From NCBI GenBank assembly GCA_029249345.1, contig JAQWHM010000016.1, positions 186,001 through 250,000 on the forward strand: a stretch of 64,000 bases of DNA, in the 5' to 3' direction. Source of the DNA: UBA10348 sp002469915 (GTDB lineage: Bacteria > Bacteroidota > Rhodothermia > Rhodothermales > UBA10348). Of the stretch, positions 61,894 through 64,000 are shown piece by piece; positions within the stretch are counted from its first letter, which is position 1; the number at the start of each line of letters is the position of its first letter. The translations under genes were made by a program, and so were the position numbers. The notes below the pieces were generated by a model that saw nothing but the letters and a program-made list of their open reading frames with translations, searched no databases and was not told where the DNA came from.

Positions 61894-61928
61894 AAAAAAA
61901 CGGGCGTCGTAAGAGTACGACGCCCGTT
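61894..61928 (-). terminator. Intrinsic terminator after the heme lipoprotein gene
   Basis: AACGGGCGTCGTA (61899-61911) and TACGACGCCCGTT (61916-61928) form a perfect 13-bp stem with AGAG loop. Read on the minus strand it is followed by T residues (61900 down to 61894). It lies 14 bases after the stop at 61942 and before apbE, so only part of the transcripts may reach apbE. Confidence 0.85.
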
Positions 61929-61941
61929 AGTGTCCGGTCAA

Positions 61942-62334
61942 CTAGTTGTTTTCAGCGCCTTCGGCAATCCAAGTAGCAACTGTTTGGTATTTATCGCTTC
62001 CAACGTTGAAGAAAGAGCCTCCGCCGTGTCCACCTCCGCCGGTAGCTTTGATGAGCAATTCACTGTCCTCTGGAGTAATCGTATCGATCACAGCAAGGAC
62101 GGCACCATGTGCTTCAGCTTGTCCTGCATAAACCCATCCACCGGCTCCACCACTGTGACACGTGGCACAAACTTGGAGGATTGGTTTAACATCAGATGAA
62201 AATGAAAGGGGTCCGCTAGGAACTTCAAGGTTTGATCCACCGGGTAGATCATCTCCGCGGTCCAGAGGGTTGTCTGTTCCACAACCGATAAGAGCGACAG
62301 AGAGCCCAAGGGCTAATAGTGTGCGTTTGAACAT
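61942..62334 (-). CDS. Mono-heme c-type cytochrome-like lipoprotein
   Basis: The 130-residue product has a lipoprotein signal (LLALGLSVALIGCGTD, lipobox LIGC) and one c-type heme motif, VCATCHSGGAGG (CxxCH). The tail ends YQTVATWIAEGAEN, as in small cytochrome-like domains found in Bacteroidota. The distal heme ligand is not obvious; candidate His residues occur in the glycine-rich GGGGHGGG segment. Its role is probably periplasmic electron transfer. It lies 24 bases after the FMN-binding gene. Confidence 0.85.
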   Translation of the reverse strand: MFKRTLLALGLSVALIGCGTDNPLDRGDDLPGGSNLEVPSGPLSFSSDVKPILQVCATCHSGGAGGWVYAGQAEAHGAVLAVIDTITPEDSELLIKATGGGGHGGGSFFNVGSDKYQTVATWIAEGAENN

Positions 62335-62358
62335 GATAAATCTCCGATTGAATCAGCT

Positions 62359-62898
62359 TTATTCGGTAATAAATTCTTTGTGTACGGCCAGCGCTCTTTT
62401 CACAGCCGTGGCAATAGATGTTGACGTCCAGGTTGCCCCACTGATACCATCAATATCTTCGCCAATCTTCACATCCTGCGTCACTTTGACGTTCATGAAC
62501 TGCTTTAAGAAGGTCCAACTCATGGCTGGCTTACCTTTGTCTTCACCGAAGACAGTAAAGCCGACATCGTAGACTTTACCTTCAGGACGAACAGCGACGA
62601 GAACCTGGAGAGGGCCTTCTTTGCCTTCTTGGTTCACAATGATGACTGTACCCATAACACCACCACCAGAGGTCGTACCGTTGTAAATGGTGTAGTTGCC
62701 TTCCATCTCGACGCCATAGGTGGATCGAAAACCTGAGGCTTGCTCACCCGAAACAGCGACCGTCAACTTCTTCAAGCCTGCAGCACCCTCTTTCTGCAGC
62801 ATGGATTTAAGGGCATCTTTTATCCGGCTGGCAAAGCGGGTCGGGATTGGAATGCCGAACTGGAAGCTCTCATGGCGGAAGTCCCAGTTGGAATCCAA
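62359..62898 (-). CDS. FMN-binding domain protein (possible flavinylation target, doubtful 5' end)
   Basis: The 179-residue product has the FMN-binding domain seen in NqrC/RnfG, with the flavinylation motif DGISGATWTSTSIA whose Thr receives FMN through ApbE. The start is uncertain: the only in-frame candidates are TTG at 62898 and an internal ATG at 62802, and neither gives the expected signal peptide or membrane helix. Codons upstream are open to a stop at 62941 without a better start. A rearranged or truncated 5' end is possible. The neighbouring heme lipoprotein and apbE support an extracytoplasmic redox module. Confidence 0.8.
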   Translation of the reverse strand: MDSNWDFRHESFQFGIPIPTRFASRIKDALKSMLQKEGAAGLKKLTVAVSGEQASGFRSTYGVEMEGNYTIYNGTTSGGGVMGTVIIVNQEGKEGPLQVLVAVRPEGKVYDVGFTVFGEDKGKPAMSWTFLKQFMNVKVTQDVKIGEDIDGISGATWTSTSIATAVKRALAVHKEFITE

Positions 62899-62991
62899 CG
62901 CTTGCAGCCGTTTTACGCCGAAGGTGATGAGCCTATCCGTTCAGGAGGACGCTAGGACTCGATCTGACTACAAAGTCTGAAATTTGATATG

Positions 62992-63024
62992 GTGCGGCCG
63001 GCCAAAGCCCGGCCACACTTTTTT
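62992..63024 (+). terminator. Plus-strand terminator-like hairpin
   Basis: GGCCGG (62996-63001) and CCGGCC (63009-63014) form a GC-rich stem, extended by GTG (62992-62994) and CAC (63016-63018) across a mismatch, followed by TTTTTT (63019-63024). The orientation is plus, though the genes immediately upstream are on the minus strand, so it has no obvious client unless a plus-strand gene once ended here. Confidence 0.6.
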
Positions 63025-63087
63025 ATGTCCACGTTTTTGTGCGACTATTCGTACTATTGTGGCCAACACCCACTTGATAGAACTATC

Positions 63088-64000
63088 ATGCGTCGCTCTT
63101 CTTTTTTTGGGCTTTTCGCTCTCTTTGCGCTTCTTGTACTCCTTCCAGCCTGTACTGAGCCGGAGAACTCGTTCGAAATCCAGTTTGCCGGATCTCCGGA
63201 TCGAACCTGGATAGGTCCTCAGTTTTATGCCAATCGTATGCTGGATTGGGAATTGCGTGACGGAAGACTACTTAGCAAGGAAGGTCGCGCCGCCAAACCC
63301 ATGCGCACCGTTCATTTGCTGACGCGATACCTCAATGAAGAGGAGGGTAGCCTCAATATGAGCATCGTGACGGGCGCGGTGAATGATCCTGACATGGCTG
63401 ATGACAGTACATGGACCGGGTTTTTGATGGGAGCCGGAGGAGAAGGAACGGACTACAGGATATCCTCCCTCGTGCATCATTGGCCGGCGCCGGGAGGCGG
63501 TCTCATTGTTGGCGTAGATGGTAGTGGGGCCATAATGGTCAGGGATAACGAAAATCCGGATGCTAAACGAGGTGCACGACGAGACTTTACGTCAGATGAT
63601 TGGCCTTTAGTGCCTTCCATTGAAGCGGTGGGCCGGGTCTCAGATATGACTAAATTCGGTATTCGTGTAATGGCTACGCCGTCGGAATCTGGGTATTCCA
63701 TGGTGGTAGAAACGACTGATGCGCAGAGTGATGAGGTGATCAGCCACGCGGTATATACCGACTTGGATCCTAAGTATTTCACTGGGAATATCGCTTTAGT
63801 GTCACATAGAAGCCCTTCTTCAGCAGGCGCAGGATACTGGTTCGACAACTGGGCGTTAGCTGGGTCTAAAGTGGAAAAAGACGACTCTAGAGGGTTGGGA
63901 CCCGTGATTGGTGTGCAATACACCATTAGCGAGGGAACGCTGAAGATGACCGCTCAGATGGGACCGTTAGGCGATGACGACTCTAAAGTTGCTGATCTTC
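63088..64000 (+). CDS. Secreted lipoprotein, partial at the right edge (LamG-like)
   Basis: The reading frame opens at ATG 63088 and is still open at the window end, giving 304 residues. The start encodes a lipoprotein signal (FFGLFALFALLVLLPACTE, lipobox LPAC). The body is beta-rich with motifs WTGFLMGAGGEGTDYR, APGGGLIVGVDGSGAIMVRD and SAGAGYWFDNWALAGSK, compatible with a concanavalin/LamG-like domain. PhoD-type phosphatases of Bacteroidota can carry such an N-terminal domain, so the missing part could be catalytic. That is a guess. Confidence 0.75.
   Translation, partial: MRRSSFFGLFALFALLVLLPACTEPENSFEIQFAGSPDRTWIGPQFYANRMLDWELRDGRLLSKEGRAAKPMRTVHLLTRYLNEEEGSLNMSIVTGAVNDPDMADDSTWTGFLMGAGGEGTDYRISSLVHHWPAPGGGLIVGVDGSGAIMVRDNENPDAKRGARRDFTSDDWPLVPSIEAVGRVSDMTKFGIRVMATPSESGYSMVVETTDAQSDEVISHAVYTDLDPKYFTGNIALVSHRSPSSAGAGYWFDNWALAGSKVEKDDSRGLGPVIGVQYTISEGTLKMTAQMGPLGDDDSKVADL

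Noticed and set aside
62740..62955. 71-codon plus-strand ORF opposite the FMN-binding gene
   Set aside because: Most of it is antisense to the conserved FMN domain. Its last third (about residues 35-71) has a plausible protein-like composition and a terminator follows, so I mention it under findings but do not call a gene.
1..64000. tRNA, rRNA, CRISPR arrays, insertion sequences or prophage genes
   Set aside because: None were recognised by eye; small RNAs with little sequence signature could still be missed.

Overview
The window looks like a chromosomal segment of a free-living bacterium of the Rhodothermota/Balneolota (Bacteroidota-related) type. The basis is mixed: an acetyl/succinylornithine-type ArgF, DUF4252 and DUF5916 proteins, few clear Shine-Dalgarno sites, many TTG/GTG or overlapping starts, and lexA/recO/uvrC/nth/dnaA housekeeping genes. 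This taxonomic call is inference. I saw no rRNA, tRNA, CRISPR array, insertion sequence or prophage.

Layout. 0-10.4 kb: three DnaA-box-like sites at the left edge, mreB, dnaA with a small VOC-fold gene, bcp, two small hypotheticals, uvrC and nth (divergent), asnB. 10.6-21 kb: ilvD-ilvB-ilvN-ilvC-leuB-leuA-leuC-leuD-padR, a branched-chain amino acid operon. 21-29.9 kb: argG-(P-loop gene)-argC-argD-argF'-argB-argE-argH, an arginine operon whose genes mostly overlap or abut. 29.9-39 kb: DUF5916 outer-membrane-type protein, a 30-residue membrane peptide, a TalC-like transaldolase, a beta-CASP nuclease, a surface protein of 16-residue glycine repeats, an iron alcohol dehydrogenase and an S41 protease. 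39-46 kb: ECF sigma/anti-sigma/DUF4252, then a membrane quality-control cluster (LemA, TPM, TPR, LysM, CPBP, HtpX, M50) and a 54-residue membrane peptide. 46-54.4 kb: ComEA-like HhH protein, recO, lexA with a clear promoter/operator, a secreted GH13 amylase, an M1 peptidase and acnA. 54.4-64 kb: a palindrome and a 28-codon ORF before an AT-rich DUF1624 gene (probably acquired), then lipoprotein, amidohydrolase, M1 peptidase, an ApbE/heme-lipoprotein/FMN-binding redox module, and a lipoprotein gene cut by the right edge.

The most interesting content is regulatory and absent from a plain ORF list. Each amino acid operon is preceded by a short ORF that fits a ribosome-stalling leader peptide. 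The 51-residue ilv leader ends in a tract where 21 of 29 residues are Leu, Ile or Val, and it overlaps three mutually exclusive stems; the last one hides the ilvD Shine-Dalgarno site, so the design looks translational. The 31-residue arg leader carries six Arg codons within eight, followed by a 1:2 / 2:3 / 3:4 set ending in a strong intrinsic terminator, so the design looks transcriptional. An arginine-codon attenuator of this kind is, to my knowledge, not a textbook case.

The arg operon holds every step from N-acylglutamate to arginine except the N-acylglutamate synthase. An uncharacterised P-loop protein resembling DUF1611/BioD-type enzymes sits between argG and argC and is a candidate for that missing step. 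The carbamoyltransferase has Ala where characterised acetyl- and succinyl-ornithine enzymes are remembered to have Glu or Pro, so the acyl group used cannot be read from this residue.
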